From positions 2,044,647 through 2,108,646 of the forward strand of contig NZ_HF536772.1 of assembly GCF_000312665.1 (NCBI RefSeq): DNA of 64,000 bases, given 5' to 3'. This stretch comes from Rhizobium mesoamericanum STM3625. GTDB taxonomy: Bacteria; Pseudomonadota; Alphaproteobacteria; Rhizobiales; Rhizobiaceae. Under the pieces are notes generated by a model. It made no database searches. It worked only from the letters and a program-made list of their open reading frames with translations, and had not been told where the DNA came from. Every line of letters starts with the position of its first letter. The stretch's first letter is position 1. The position numbers and the translations under genes were made by a program. Of this stretch, positions 42,116 through 51,288 are shown in pieces.

Positions 42116-43503
42116 CTCTTCACCTCCCACTTGGTCACTCGCTCTCCGGTGGCCGGATCCTTGCCGTCCTTGAGCTGGATGCCTTCGGCAAGCAGCGTCT
42201 CACGGATCTTGTCGGCTTCGGCGAAGTTCTTCGCCTTAAGAAGTTCGAGACGCGCCTTGACACGCCGGTCAATTTCGATCGCGACAGCTTCGTCGATCTC
42301 CGCCTTGGCGGGTAGGACACCCAGCAAAGCCGCGCTGGCGGCGAATGTCGCGTGGTCGCCCGACTGGGCAAGCACATGCAACGCCTGGATTGCTGCCACT
42401 GTGTTGAGATCGTCGGCCAAAGCGCTGACGACTGCAGCGTCGGGCTGCGCATCGGCAGCATCGGCTGCAGGCCACTTGGCCAGCAGGCGCTCGGCTTCCT
42501 CCAGACGCTTGACCGAAAAATCGATCGGTTCGCGATAATGGGTCATCAACATCGCGAGGCGCAGTACCTCGCCCGGCCATTTCCGGCCGCCGAACTTCTC
42601 GGTGTGCAGTAGCTCATAGATTGTCACGAAGTTGCCTTCAGACTTCGACATCTTGCGGCCTTCGACCTGCAGGAAGCCATTGTGCATCCAGACATTCGCC
42701 ATGACCTTGGTGCCATGGGCACAACGCGACTGGGCAATCTCGTTCTCGTGGTGGGGGAAGATCAAGTCGAGTCCGCCGCCGTGTATGTCGAAGACCTGAC
42801 CGAGATAGCGCTCGCTCATGGCCGAGCATTCGATGTGCCAACCGGGGCGGCCGCGACCCCATGGGCTCTCCCAGCCCGGCTCGCTCTCGCTCGAAAGTTT
42901 CCAGAGAATGAAGTCGCCGGGGTTCTTCTTGTGCGCATCGACGGCGATGCGGGCACCGGCCTGCTGTTCATCGAGATTGCGCTTCGAAAGCTGACCGTAG
43001 TCGACCATCGATTTGGTGTCGAACAGCACTTCGCCGGCAGCCTGATAGGCATGGCCCTTGGCGATCAGTTTCTCGATGATTTCGATCATCTGGGCGATGT
43101 TGTCCGTTGCCCGAGGCTGGATCGTTGGGTCGAGGCAGCCGAGCGCCTTTGCATCCTCGAGATATTGCGTCTCGGTTTTTTCGGTGACGAGCCGGATCGC
43201 TTCGTTCAGCGGCAAACCGGGATGGTCACGCAGTGCCCGCGCGTTGATTTTGTCATCGACGTCGGTGATGTTGCGGGCATAGGTGACATGCTCGGCGCCA
43301 TAGACATGGTTCAGCAGCCGAAACAGAACGTCGAATACGATCGCCGGGCGGGCGTTGCCGATATGGGCATAGTCGTAAACCGTCGGGCCGCAGACATACA
43401 TGCGGACATTATGCGGATCGATCGGCGCGAATGCCGTCTTTTCGCGTGTCAGCGTGTTGTAAAGCTTCAGTTCCGGCTTCTTCGTGTCTGGCGCGCCGGC
43501 CAT
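42112..43503 (-). CDS. cysS: Cysteinyl-tRNA synthetase
   Basis: A 463-residue class I aminoacyl-tRNA synthetase charging tRNA-Cys. The HIGH motif appears as H-I-G-N (47-50), the zinc/Cys-binding C38 is in M-Y-V-C-G-P-T, and the second motif is [17 protein letters not shown] and F-P-H-H-E-N-E complete the zinc site. It is full length with the C-terminal anticodon-binding region. A near-consensus promoter (43666-43694) precedes it. It heads the coupled operon with three GFA genes, pip and probably cimA. Confidence 0.96.
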   Translation of the reverse strand: MAGAPDTKKPELKLYNTLTREKTAFAPIDPHNVRMYVCGPTVYDYAHIGNARPAIVFDVLFRLLNHVYGAEHVTYARNITDVDDKINARALRDHPGLPLNEAIRLVTEKTETQYLEDAKALGCLDPTIQPRATDNIAQMIEIIEKLIAKGHAYQAAGEVLFDTKSMVDYGQLSKRNLDEQQAGARIAVDAHKKNPGDFILWKLSSESEPGWESPWGRGRPGWHIECSAMSERYLGQVFDIHGGGLDLIFPHHENEIAQSRCAHGTKVMANVWMHNGFLQVEGRKMSKSEGNFVTIYELLHTEKFGGRKWPGEVLRLAMLMTHYREPIDFSVKRLEEAERLLAKWPAADAADAQPDAAVVSALADDLNTVAAIQALHVLAQSGDHATFAASAALLGVLPAKAEIDEAVAIEIDRRVKARLELLKAKNFAEADKIRETLLAEGIQLKDGKDPATGERVTKWEVKR

Positions 43504-43665
43504 GTCTACTCTCCCAAATGCAATGATCCGAAAAATGCTTCTGCCCGGCGGGCCGGGGCGTTTCTCATCTTGGACTTTTCAGGAGACGAAAACGGCCAGG
43601 CCAGCGAGCGCGCTAGCGAATAATTTTCCGGCAGATAATGCAGATAACCGTTTTCATGGCGGGTT

Positions 43666-43694
43666 TTATGGCGCGTGATCCGGGTTTGGTCAAG
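43666..43694 (-). promoter_or_regulatory. Near-consensus promoter of the cysS operon
   Basis: On the minus strand CTTGAC (43694-43689) and CCATAA (43671-43666) have a 17-nt spacer. The -35 is perfect for the rhizobial housekeeping consensus. Transcription would start near 43660, giving an untranslated leader of about 155 nt. Confidence 0.55.
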
Positions 43695-43735
43695 GGCGTT
43701 CGTCGTATGCAATTCGATTGCCGCGACGAACGCCC
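43694..43735. promoter_or_regulatory. 12-bp perfect inverted repeat abutting the cysS -35 box
   Basis: GGGCGTTCGTCG (43694-43705) and CGACGAACGCCC (43724-43735) are exact complements around an 18-nt centre. It begins at the outer base of the cysS -35 and lies about 90 nt before the GH25 start. There is no T tail. It may be an operator for either gene. Confidence 0.5.
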
Positions 43736-43824
43736 GAATCGCAAATGCAGTCCGGGGCTGGCGCCATCTGCCGCGACCTCACAAAATTTTGCTACAACGG
43801 TGCAAGCAACTATCGAGTGGTGGC

Positions 43825-44571
43825 GTGAAAACCCTCTATCGGACAGCTCTCGCAGCGGTGATTCTGGCTGTCGCGATCGCATCGTATCTGGCATACGATC
43901 GCGCCATGGCACCGTTCACTCCACCGACGCTTACGGACTATCCCATACAGGGCATCGACATTAGCCACCACCAGGGCGTCATTGACTGGCATGTCGTGGC
44001 GCGCCAACCGAACGTCCGCTTCGCGATCATGAAGGCGACCGAGGGCGGCGACCACCGCGACAGGCTTTTTGCGGAAAACTGGAAGGCGGCGAAGGAAGCC
44101 GGTATCGTGCGCGGCGCGTATCACTTCTTCACCTTCTGCCGTCCAGGCCGCGAGCAAGCGCGCAATGTGATGACAACCGTCCCGGTCGAGGTGGGTACGC
44201 TGCCTCTCGTGATCGACCTCGAGTTCACCGGCAACTGCGGCAAGGTGCCGACGCTTGATGAACTGAGCGCGGAGATCAACGCATTTTTTGACGAACTGAA
44301 CGGTACCTATCCAGGCAGGCCGATCTTCTATCTGAACCAGCAGTTCTTCGACCAATATCTGAAGGGAAACAAGGCCCGTTTCCCCGATCACTATCTCTGG
44401 CTACGCAGCATCGCACAGGAGCCACGGCAGAACGATTGCCGCGACTGGACAATCTGGCAGTATGCCGACAACGGCAGGCTCGAGGGTATTCAGGGGATGG
44501 TGGATCTCAACGTGCTATGCCTGTCGCAAACAGGCCTCGCCGACCTGTTCCCGGCGATTGCTAGGAACTGA
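43825..44571 (+). CDS. GH25-family lysozyme with N-terminal membrane anchor
   Basis: A 248-residue GH25 (Cellosyl-type) muramidase. The GTG start at 43825 opens a basic N-terminus and one hydrophobic segment (about residues 8-24), so the protein is exported or membrane-anchored. Active-site acids are D45 in G-I-D-I-S-H-H-Q-G and D131/E133 in L-V-I-D-L-E-F. The last motif W-Q-Y-A-D-N-G with V-D-L-N is typical. It would cleave peptidoglycan and act in wall turnover. No phage genes are nearby, so a prophage endolysin is unlikely. Confidence 0.88.
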   Translation: MKTLYRTALAAVILAVAIASYLAYDRAMAPFTPPTLTDYPIQGIDISHHQGVIDWHVVARQPNVRFAIMKATEGGDHRDRLFAENWKAAKEAGIVRGAYHFFTFCRPGREQARNVMTTVPVEVGTLPLVIDLEFTGNCGKVPTLDELSAEINAFFDELNGTYPGRPIFYLNQQFFDQYLKGNKARFPDHYLWLRSIAQEPRQNDCRDWTIWQYADNGRLEGIQGMVDLNVLCLSQTGLADLFPAIARN

Positions 44572-44580
44572 GGAACGCGC

Positions 44581-45321
44581 TCAGCTCGGCAGATGATAAT
44601 CGACGAGCCTGTTCTCGCGAACGATGAAGAGCTTGCCGGTCTCGGTCACATCTGGTCCGACCAGCGGCAGGATCGCCTTGGCGACCTCCGAGGGATGCGG
44701 CAATGTCTCCGGATCTTCTCCGGGAACCGCCTGAGCACGCATGGCGGTGCGGGTCGCACCCGGATCGACGCTGGTGATGCGAAGGGGCGTGCGCTGTGTT
44801 TCGCCTGCCCAGGTGCGGGCAAGCGCCTCGACAGCGGCCTTGGAGGCGGAGTAGGGACCCCAGAACGGGCGACACTTGTGCGCAGCACCGGACGAAAGAA
44901 TAACGGCGCGGCCGGCCTCGGAGCGCGACAGCAGCGGATCGACGGAACGGATCAGCCGCCAGGTCGCGGTGACGTTGATGGTCATCACCTTGTCGAAGGT
45001 CTTTGCCTCGATGTGCCCGATCGGCGAAATCACGCCGAGTACGCCTGCGTTAGCCACGAGAATGTCGAGCTTGCCCCAGCGCTCGAAGATCGAGGCGCCG
45101 AGCGCGTCGATCGCGTTCATGTCGGCGAGGTCGAACGGGACGAGGGTTGCCGAGCCGCCAGCCGCCTTGATCGCATCATCGAGATCCTCGAGACCACCGA
45201 CCGTGCGGGCGCAGGCAATCACATGCGCCCCGGCCTTTGCGAGCTCCAGCGCCGTGAAATAACCGATGCCGCGGGATGCGCCGGTGACGAGCGCAATCTT
45301 GCCTTCAAGGTTGATGGTCAT
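44581..45321 (-). CDS. Short-chain dehydrogenase/reductase
   Basis: A 246-residue classical SDR. The cofactor motif T-G-A-S-R-G-I-G is near 14-21, N-A-G-V near 91, the catalytic Ser is in I-L-S-S-G-A-A, and Y-x-x-x-K is Y-S-A-S-K at about 156-160. The first fold residue pattern (A-R after beta-2) favours NADP(H). The substrate is unknown. It is convergent with the GH25 gene and lies 77 nt downstream of the purF stop, beyond a strong terminator. Confidence 0.9.
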   Translation of the reverse strand: MTINLEGKIALVTGASRGIGYFTALELAKAGAHVIACARTVGGLEDLDDAIKAAGGSATLVPFDLADMNAIDALGASIFERWGKLDILVANAGVLGVISPIGHIEAKTFDKVMTINVTATWRLIRSVDPLLSRSEAGRAVILSSGAAHKCRPFWGPYSASKAAVEALARTWAGETQRTPLRITSVDPGATRTAMRAQAVPGEDPETLPHPSEVAKAILPLVGPDVTETGKLFIVRENRLVDYHLPS

Positions 45322-45343
45322 GGTCCCCGGTCTCCCGTAGCTG

Positions 45344-45375
45344 AAAAAGCAAGGGGCGCAATAAGCGCCCCTTGC
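45344..45375 (-). terminator. Rho-independent terminator of purF
   Basis: A perfect 11-bp stem, GCAAGGGGCGC (45349-45359) and GCGCCCCTTGC (45365-45375), has a 5-nt loop and on the minus strand is followed by five T. It separates purF from the SDR gene. Confidence 0.92.
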
Positions 45376-45398
45376 TCAAATGTCAAAGCCAATGGCTG

Positions 45399-46889
45399 TC
45401 AGCCGTTGGTCGCCAACAAGGAAACCTTGCGACCCATCGTTTCGCCGTCCTTGTCGAGAAGGCGGGTTGGATAGTCGCCGGTGAAGTAGTGGTCGGTGAA
45501 TTGCGGACGGGCATCATTACGGTCCTCACCGCCCACGGCACGGTAGAGGCCGTTGATCGATAGGAACTCCAGGGAGTCGGCGCCGATGTATTTGCACATG
45601 GCTTCGAGACTGTCGTACTGGTTGGCCAGCAGCTTCTCGCGATCGGGCGTGTCGATGCCGTAGAAGTCGGGATAGTAGATCATCGGGCTGGCGACACGCA
45701 GATGCACTTCCTTGGCGCCGGCATCGCGGATCATCTGCACGATCTTCAGCGAGGTGGTGCCGCGCACGACCGAATCGTCAACGAGAACGACGCGCTTGCC
45801 CTCGATCATCGCCCTGTTGGCCGAATGCTTCAGCTTCACGCCAAAGGCGCGGATCTGCTGCGTCGGCTCGATGAAGGTGCGGCCGACATAGTGGTTGCGG
45901 ATAATGCCGTATTCGAACGGAATGCCGCTCTCCTGCGCATAACCGAGCGCAGCCGGCGTGCCTCCATCCGGTACGGGAACGACGACATCAGCCTCAACAG
46001 GTGATTCCTTGGCCAGATTGATGCCCATGTTCTTGCGGGCGACATACACGCTGCGGCCGCCGACGACTGAGTCCGGACGGGCGAAGTAGACGTATTCAAA
46101 CAGGCAGAGGCGCTCCGGCTGGCCGTTGCCAGCCTTGCGAGCGTCAATCGAGATCGACCCATCAGGCTGGATTTCGCAAATAATGACTTCGCCGTTTTCG
46201 ACATCGCGAACGAATTTCGCGCCGATGATATCGAGCGCGCAAGTCTCCGAGCAGAAGATTGGCTTGCCGTCGAGTTCGCCCATGACGAGGGGACGGATGC
46301 CGGTGGGATCACGGGCTGCGATGAGCTTCGTGCGCGTCATGGCGAGCATCGAATAACCGCCTTCCATCTGGCGGATCGCGTCGATGAAGCGGTCGGCGGT
46401 AGAGGTATAGCGCGAGCGCGCGATGAGGTGGAGGACGACTTCCGTATCGGACGTAGACTGACAGATGGCGCCACCGGCAATCAACTGTCGGCGAAGGGTG
46501 AGCCCGTTCGTGAAGTTGCCGTTATGGGCGATGGCGATGCCACCGACTTCAAGTTCCGCAAAGAGCGGCTGCACGTTGCGCAGCGCTACTTCGCCGGTCG
46601 TTGAATAGCGATTGTGGCCGATCGAGATGTTGCCGGGAAGGCGGGCGAGGGTGGTCGGGTCCGTGTAGTGATCGCCGACCAGGCCCATATGTCGTTCCGA
46701 GTGGAAGCGCAGTCCGTCGAAGGAGACAATACCCGCTGCTTCCTGCCCGCGATGCTGGAGGGCATGCAGGCCGAGGGCCGTCAAGGTAGACGCATCGTCA
46801 TGGCCAAGGATGCCAAAGACGCCGCACTCTTCGTGGAGAGTGTCTCCATCGATTTCATCATTGAGCGTCAAGGAATGAGACTGGTTCAT
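45399..46889 (-). CDS. purF: Amidophosphoribosyltransferase
   Basis: A 496-residue enzyme for the first committed step of purine synthesis, converting PRPP and glutamine to phosphoribosylamine. An N-terminal propeptide of 21 residues is cut before the catalytic C22 (E-E-C-G-V-F-G). The class II glutaminase half contains H-N-R-Y-S-T-T-G and H-N-G-N. The type I phosphoribosyltransferase site is [13 protein letters not shown]. Length and domains are normal. A palindrome upstream (46936-46948) is a candidate operator. Confidence 0.96.
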   Translation of the reverse strand: MNQSHSLTLNDEIDGDTLHEECGVFGILGHDDASTLTALGLHALQHRGQEAAGIVSFDGLRFHSERHMGLVGDHYTDPTTLARLPGNISIGHNRYSTTGEVALRNVQPLFAELEVGGIAIAHNGNFTNGLTLRRQLIAGGAICQSTSDTEVVLHLIARSRYTSTADRFIDAIRQMEGGYSMLAMTRTKLIAARDPTGIRPLVMGELDGKPIFCSETCALDIIGAKFVRDVENGEVIICEIQPDGSISIDARKAGNGQPERLCLFEYVYFARPDSVVGGRSVYVARKNMGINLAKESPVEADVVVPVPDGGTPAALGYAQESGIPFEYGIIRNHYVGRTFIEPTQQIRAFGVKLKHSANRAMIEGKRVVLVDDSVVRGTTSLKIVQMIRDAGAKEVHLRVASPMIYYPDFYGIDTPDREKLLANQYDSLEAMCKYIGADSLEFLSINGLYRAVGGEDRNDARPQFTDHYFTGDYPTRLLDKDGETMGRKVSLLATNG

Positions 46890-46935
46890 CGATGCGGGCC
46901 TTTGCTCTCACAAGAATGGATCGGCTTTCCATAGC

Positions 46936-46948
46936 ATGACGCCGTCAT
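46936..46948. promoter_or_regulatory. Palindrome upstream of purF
   Basis: ATGACG-C-CGTCAT is a perfect 13-bp palindrome, 47 nt before the purF start. It could be an operator; no regulator is known from this window. Confidence 0.3.
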
Positions 46949-47060
46949 CATGCGTTTTAAACGGCTGAGGCCCGGCGGAGCGGATGCCCGGCCGGACCTT
47001 TATTCACGTTCCCCCCAAATGGCAGTTGCCAGGCGGCGGGTCAAGCTGTTGAACACTGCG

Positions 47061-47687
47061 TCAATTAGACGGCTGCTGTGCACCATTCGCAGGGGCGGGC
47101 GCTGCATCTTCGGCTGGCGCTTGGTCGGATGCAGGCGCGTTGCCGCTTTCAGTATTGCCGCCCTGCGGCTGAATTTTGTCCATCACGCTCGCCCGCACCA
47201 TCTGCGCGAATTCGGCCGGCAGTACGGACTGCAACTTGACAACCATTGAGTCCAGGAACGGCTTCGACTTGGCGTTGTTCACCCAGGCCGGACGGTGATC
47301 CACGTCCACGAGCCAGTTCCAGAAAGCAACAGCGACGACGAGAAGAAGTATGCCCCTAGCCGCGCCGAAGAGAAAGCCCAAAGTACGGTCCAGAGCGCCG
47401 ATCCGGCTGTCGATGATGAAGTCCGCGATTTTCATGGTGATGAAGGAGATCACGATCAGAGCGATCAGGAACACCACCGCGGCCGAGCCGACGATCGCGA
47501 TACGGTCGTCATCCGTGTACTTCTTCGCGTAAGGAACGAGGTAGGGATAGAAATAGTATGCGGCGGCTGCGGAGCCACCCCAGCTTGCGATCGAAAGAAC
47601 TTCGCGGGAGAAGCCGCGCACCATTGCAAGTACGGCGGAGAAAAGAACGACGCCGATAACAATACCGTCGAAAATCGTAATGGGCAT
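47061..47687 (-). CDS. cvpA: CvpA-family membrane protein
   Basis: A 208-residue inner-membrane protein with four helices in residues 1-135 and the family N-terminus I-T-I-F-D-G-I-V-I-G-V-V-L. The R-G-F-S-R-E-V-L-S-I-A-S-W motif and the L-F-G-A-A-R-G segment are CvpA hallmarks. The C-terminal 40 residues are rich in A, P, Q and N and probably disordered. CvpA is linked to colicin V production and purF in E. coli and to membrane integrity elsewhere. purF lies 171 nt downstream on the same strand. Confidence 0.9.
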   Translation of the reverse strand: MPITIFDGIVIGVVLFSAVLAMVRGFSREVLSIASWGGSAAAAYYFYPYLVPYAKKYTDDDRIAIVGSAAVVFLIALIVISFITMKIADFIIDSRIGALDRTLGFLFGAARGILLLVVAVAFWNWLVDVDHRPAWVNNAKSKPFLDSMVVKLQSVLPAEFAQMVRASVMDKIQPQGGNTESGNAPASDQAPAEDAAPAPANGAQQPSN

Positions 47688-47781
47688 ATAAATTTAACTC
47701 CAGGACCGCCGTTTTATCTACGGCTTGGTCGCGCCTCATTGCGTGTTTCCTATAACATCACCGATGCTGGCGATGAAAGGA

Positions 47782-49188
47782 TCAAACCTCGTCTTCCACA
47801 CGTCGCAGCGCGCCTTTCGACCCGGCAATGCGCGCAACCAGATCCGGAAGGCTCTCGATCTCGCTCCAGCGACCGCCGGAACCCTTCGGCAGGTCGGCTG
47901 ACGCCGAGGGAAGCAGCGCGGCAGAAAAGCCCAGCTTCTCGGCTTCTTTGAGGCGCTGGGACGTTTGTGAAACCGGCCGGACCGCGCCCGACAGGCTGAC
48001 TTCGCCGAAATAGACACAATTGGCCGGCAGAGCAATACCGGCAAGCGACGAAACCAGGGCCGAGGCCACGGCGAGATCGGCGGCTGGCTCGGAGATGCGG
48101 TAGCCGCCTGCGATATTCAGATAGACGTCGTGCTGGCCGAGCCGGACGCCGCAATGGGCTTCGAGTACGGCAAGGATCATCGACAGGCGTGCCGAATCCC
48201 AGCCGACGACAGCACGGCGAGGCGTGCCAAGCGATGTCGGGGCAACAAGCGCCTGCACTTCGACCAGGATCGGGCGTGTGCCTTCCATGCCGGCAAAGAC
48301 GGCAGCCCCGGGCGATTTTTCGTTGCGCTCGCCAAGGAAGAGTTCGGACGGATTGGCGACCTCGCGCAACCCCCTGTCGGACATTTCGAAAACGCCGATC
48401 TCGTCGGTCGGCCCGAAACGGTTCTTGACCGTGCGCAGGATGCGGTAGTGGTGACCGCGATCGCCTTCGAAGTAGAGTACGGCATCGACCATGTGCTCGA
48501 CGACACGCGGACCTGCGATCTGCCCGTCCTTGGTGACATGGCCGACGAGAACCATCGCAGCGCCGGTCTGCTTTGCGAAGCGGATCATCGACTGAACGCC
48601 GGTGCGGACCTGCGTCACGGTTCCGGGCGCGGATTCGGCCAGTTCGCTCCAAAGCGTCTGGATGGAGTCGATGATCACGAGATCGGGCCGCTTGCCTTCG
48701 GCCACCGTCGCCAGAATGTCCTCGACATTGGTTTCCGCAGCCAAAAGGACATCGGTATCGGCCGATTGCAGGCGCTGCGCCCGCAGCCGTACCTGGGCTA
48801 CCGCCTCTTCGCCCGAGACGTAGATGATCCGATGCCCGCGGCGCGATAATGCGGCTGCCCCCTGCATCAAAAGCGTCGACTTGCCGATACCGGGATCGCC
48901 GCCGATCAGCACGGCCGAGCCGCGCACGAAGCCGCCGCCGAGCGCCCGATCGAGTTCCGTAATACCTGTGTGGATGCGTGGCGCTTCCTCGATTTCGCCG
49001 GAGAGTGTCGTCAGCGTTACCGGGCGACCCTTCCTCGGCGTCTTTGCCGGCCCGCCGCCGATGCCGCCCATCGGGTCTTCTTCGACGATGGTATTCCACT
49101 CGCCGCAATTGTCGCACTTGCCCGCCCAGCGGTTATGAACCGCGCCACAGCTCTGGCAGATGAATTGTGTCCTGGCCTTCGCCATCAA
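47782..49188 (-). CDS. radA: DNA repair protein RadA
   Basis: A 468-residue RecA-like branch-migration ATPase. The zinc finger has C11, C14, C25 and C28 in two C-x2-C pairs. Walker A G-D-P-G-I-G-K-S-T is near 97-105. The RadA-specific K-N-R-F-G motif is near 255. The C-terminal Lon-protease-like domain (about 295-450) lacks protease activity in this family. It precedes cvpA by 94 nt on the same strand, a conserved radA-cvpA-purF neighbourhood of rhizobia. Confidence 0.96.
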   Translation of the reverse strand: MMAKARTQFICQSCGAVHNRWAGKCDNCGEWNTIVEEDPMGGIGGGPAKTPRKGRPVTLTTLSGEIEEAPRIHTGITELDRALGGGFVRGSAVLIGGDPGIGKSTLLMQGAAALSRRGHRIIYVSGEEAVAQVRLRAQRLQSADTDVLLAAETNVEDILATVAEGKRPDLVIIDSIQTLWSELAESAPGTVTQVRTGVQSMIRFAKQTGAAMVLVGHVTKDGQIAGPRVVEHMVDAVLYFEGDRGHHYRILRTVKNRFGPTDEIGVFEMSDRGLREVANPSELFLGERNEKSPGAAVFAGMEGTRPILVEVQALVAPTSLGTPRRAVVGWDSARLSMILAVLEAHCGVRLGQHDVYLNIAGGYRISEPAADLAVASALVSSLAGIALPANCVYFGEVSLSGAVRPVSQTSQRLKEAEKLGFSAALLPSASADLPKGSGGRWSEIESLPDLVARIAGSKGALRRVEDEV

Positions 49189-49337
49189 TCATGCTTTCGG
49201 TTGGATGGTCGCTCGCACGTCGCATCGAATCACTTTGACTGCCCAAATAGATTATTCGCGGCACCGATCAAAACTAATGATTTCCCTATCAGCGGTAGCG
49301 GTGGCACTTGTTCTCCACTGTATTGGGGGCCAAGACG

Positions 49338-49973
49338 ATGCTGGATTATTCACTCGCGCACTGGATCGCGTTCTTGACCGCGGCAGTTCTGCTTAATTTG
49401 TCGCCCGGGCCCGACATGGCTTTCATCCTCGGCCATACGATCAAGAGCGGGACGAGGACCGGCTTTGCCGCTTTGCTCGGTATCTGGACCGGCGCTTGCG
49501 TGCATGTCGCGATGGCCGCATTCGGCCTCTCCGCGATCCTCAAAGCCTCCGCACTGGCTTTCTCGGTGGTCAAGTGGGTGGGGGCGATCTACCTCGTCTG
49601 GCTCGGCATTCAGGCGTTACGCTCGAAGGGCGAGGGCGGTCTGGTCAATGCGGCAAAGGACGTCCTGCCCTGGAGGCGTGTCTACAGGCAGGGAATCCTC
49701 GTTTCGCTGTTGAACCCGAAGGTTGCGATCTTTTTCCTCGCCTTCCTGCCGCAATTCGTGGTCGAGGGCGCTGGACCGACCTGGCTGCAGCTGACGGTCC
49801 ACGGTGTACTCATCATTGTCGTTGCAGCCTTCATCGAGCCGCCGCTCATCCTGGCGGGAGGGCGGCTTGCCGATCTCATCAAACGCAGGCAGAGCATCGG
49901 CCTCTGGCTTGATCGCGGGCTTGGGGCGCTGCTCGTCGCGCTCGGCGCCCGGCTGGCCCTGACGACGCGCTGA
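49338..49973 (+). CDS. RhtB/LysE-family amino-acid exporter
   Basis: A 211-residue inner-membrane exporter with six helices. The family motif N-L-S-P-G-P-D-M-A-F-I-L-G follows the first helix (about residues 17-30), with a middle S-L-L-N-P-K-V-A-I-F-F-L-A-F-L-P-Q-F-V. This is the threonine/homoserine (RhtB) branch rather than the LysE type seen at 28061. The ATG at 49338 is preferred over a 10-residue extension with poor signal. It is convergent with alr, with stops 5 nt apart. Confidence 0.9.
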   Translation: MLDYSLAHWIAFLTAAVLLNLSPGPDMAFILGHTIKSGTRTGFAALLGIWTGACVHVAMAAFGLSAILKASALAFSVVKWVGAIYLVWLGIQALRSKGEGGLVNAAKDVLPWRRVYRQGILVSLLNPKVAIFFLAFLPQFVVEGAGPTWLQLTVHGVLIIVVAAFIEPPLILAGGRLADLIKRRQSIGLWLDRGLGALLVALGARLALTTR

Positions 49974-49978
49974 AATCC

Positions 49979-51145
49979 TTAGTCTTCCTCGTACAGGTAA
50001 CGCCGCTCGTGCCGCAGGCCGATGCTGGTCAGGATTTCATAGCCGATTGTGCCGGCGGCGCGCGCTACGTCGTCGACGAGCACGTTCTTTCCGAACAGTT
50101 CCACGTAATCGCCCGCGCGCACTGCATCTTCCGGAAGATCGGTGACATCGAAAATCGTCAGGTCCATGGTGACGCGACCGGCAACGGGAATTTTCCGACC
50201 AGCCACGAAACCATACCCTCCCTGCGATACGACTTGGCGCAGGGGGACGCCACCGCTCGACTGGCTTCTCAGGTATCCATCGGCATAACCGGCCGATACG
50301 ATGGCGAGCCTGCTGTCGCGGGTCAATTGCATGGCGCGGCCGTAGCCGACGGTCTCGTCCGTCTTGGCCGTTCGAACCTGAAGGACCCGGGCCTCGGCGG
50401 TCACCACCGGGCGCATGGGGTTCGCCAGGCCGTTGACGGCTTCGCCGCCGTAGATCGCGATGCCGGGGCGCGTGAGATCGAAGTGATAATCGCTGCCGAG
50501 GAAGATGCCGGCCGAGGCTGCAAGGCTTGCATCGATACCTTCATAGGCGGCCTTAACCTGCCGGAATGATTCAAGCTGTTGCCGGTTCATGTCGGAGGAA
50601 TGGTCGTCGCTGCAGGCAAGGTGGCTCATGACCAGCACTGGCGCAAAACTTGCCGGACGCGAAACGTCGTTGGCAAGCGCGATCGCTTCATTCATGGAAA
50701 GGCCAAGCCTGTTGAAGCCGGTGTCGACGTGGAGCACACAGGGGTAGTCACCGTATTCGGCAAGCACCGCCATCCAGAAGGCGAGTTGTTCTTCCGACGA
50801 AATCACCGGCACGAGATCGTTTTCGAAGAAGCGCCGCTCCGTGCCCGGCCAGATGCCGGAGAGGACAAAGATGCGCGCATCCGGGGCGTAGGGCCGCAGC
50901 GTCACGCCTTCATCGACCGTCGCCACGAAGAAATCACGCGCGCCCGCCATAAACAGTGCTTCGCCGGCGTCTTCGATGCCGGTGCCATAGGCATCCGCTT
51001 TCACGACCGCCGCGGCTCGCGCCTTGCCGGAGCGGCGGGCCATGTCTTTCCAGTTTTCCGTCAGTGCCGTCAGGTCGACGGTCAGCCGCAAGCCAGCGGA
51101 GTCGAATGGATCTTCGTCTTCGAAACTATCAACAAAATCAGTCAT
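49979..51145 (-). CDS. alr: Alanine racemase
   Basis: A 388-residue PLP enzyme giving D-alanine for peptidoglycan. The cofactor lysine K49 is in A-V-V-K-A-D-A-Y-G-T-G. The C-terminal catalytic-type Tyr lies near residue 270 (V-G-Y-G-R-A-M). H-V-D-T-G-F-N-R-L-G and R-P-G-I-A-I-Y-G-G complete the pattern. The first 18 residues (D/E-rich) extend beyond the usual start, so a later start is possible. In rhizobia it commonly lies near dnaB, as here (minus strand), though regulator and transporter genes now intervene. Confidence 0.94.
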   Translation of the reverse strand: MTDFVDSFEDEDPFDSAGLRLTVDLTALTENWKDMARRSGKARAAAVVKADAYGTGIEDAGEALFMAGARDFFVATVDEGVTLRPYAPDARIFVLSGIWPGTERRFFENDLVPVISSEEQLAFWMAVLAEYGDYPCVLHVDTGFNRLGLSMNEAIALANDVSRPASFAPVLVMSHLACSDDHSSDMNRQQLESFRQVKAAYEGIDASLAASAGIFLGSDYHFDLTRPGIAIYGGEAVNGLANPMRPVVTAEARVLQVRTAKTDETVGYGRAMQLTRDSRLAIVSAGYADGYLRSQSSGGVPLRQVVSQGGYGFVAGRKIPVAGRVTMDLTIFDVTDLPEDAVRAGDYVELFGKNVLVDDVARAAGTIGYEILTSIGLRHERRYLYEED

Positions 51146-51239
51146 CGTGGTTCACAAAAGTGAGGAGAGCGGTTGTCGCGTGGCAGTCTAAAGATCAGTA
51201 ACGCAAAGTGAAAGCAAGCCAAGGAGATATCGGCATGGC

Positions 51240-51259
51240 GATCACTTTTGTTCAAGACG
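51240..51259 (+). promoter_or_regulatory. Direct-repeat copy 1 upstream of the AraC regulator gene
   Basis: GATCACTTTTGTTCAAGACG lies 30 nt before the regulator start at 51289. A second copy with one mismatch is at 52145-52164, before azlC. The paired placement suggests an operator of the AraC protein. Confidence 0.6.
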
Positions 51260-51288
51260 CAGGGTAGCGGTCGCAGTAAATTGGTTTG

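Larger units (their letters stand above)
43504..43824. other. Divergent region between cysS and the GH25 gene
   Basis: About 320 bp without a convincing gene; the GH25 frame is open back to 43675 but lacks any good start there. It holds the cysS promoter (43666-43694) and a 12-bp inverted repeat (43694-43735). The remaining sequence shows nothing recognisable. Confidence 0.5.

Noticed and set aside
43825..44571. GH25 lysozyme as evidence of a prophage
   Set aside because: No phage structural, integrase or holin genes are nearby, and the protein has its own membrane anchor.
47750..49117. 455-residue minus-strand frame
   Set aside because: It overlaps radA in another frame, is extremely Arg-rich and shows no domain; radA is clearly the real gene.
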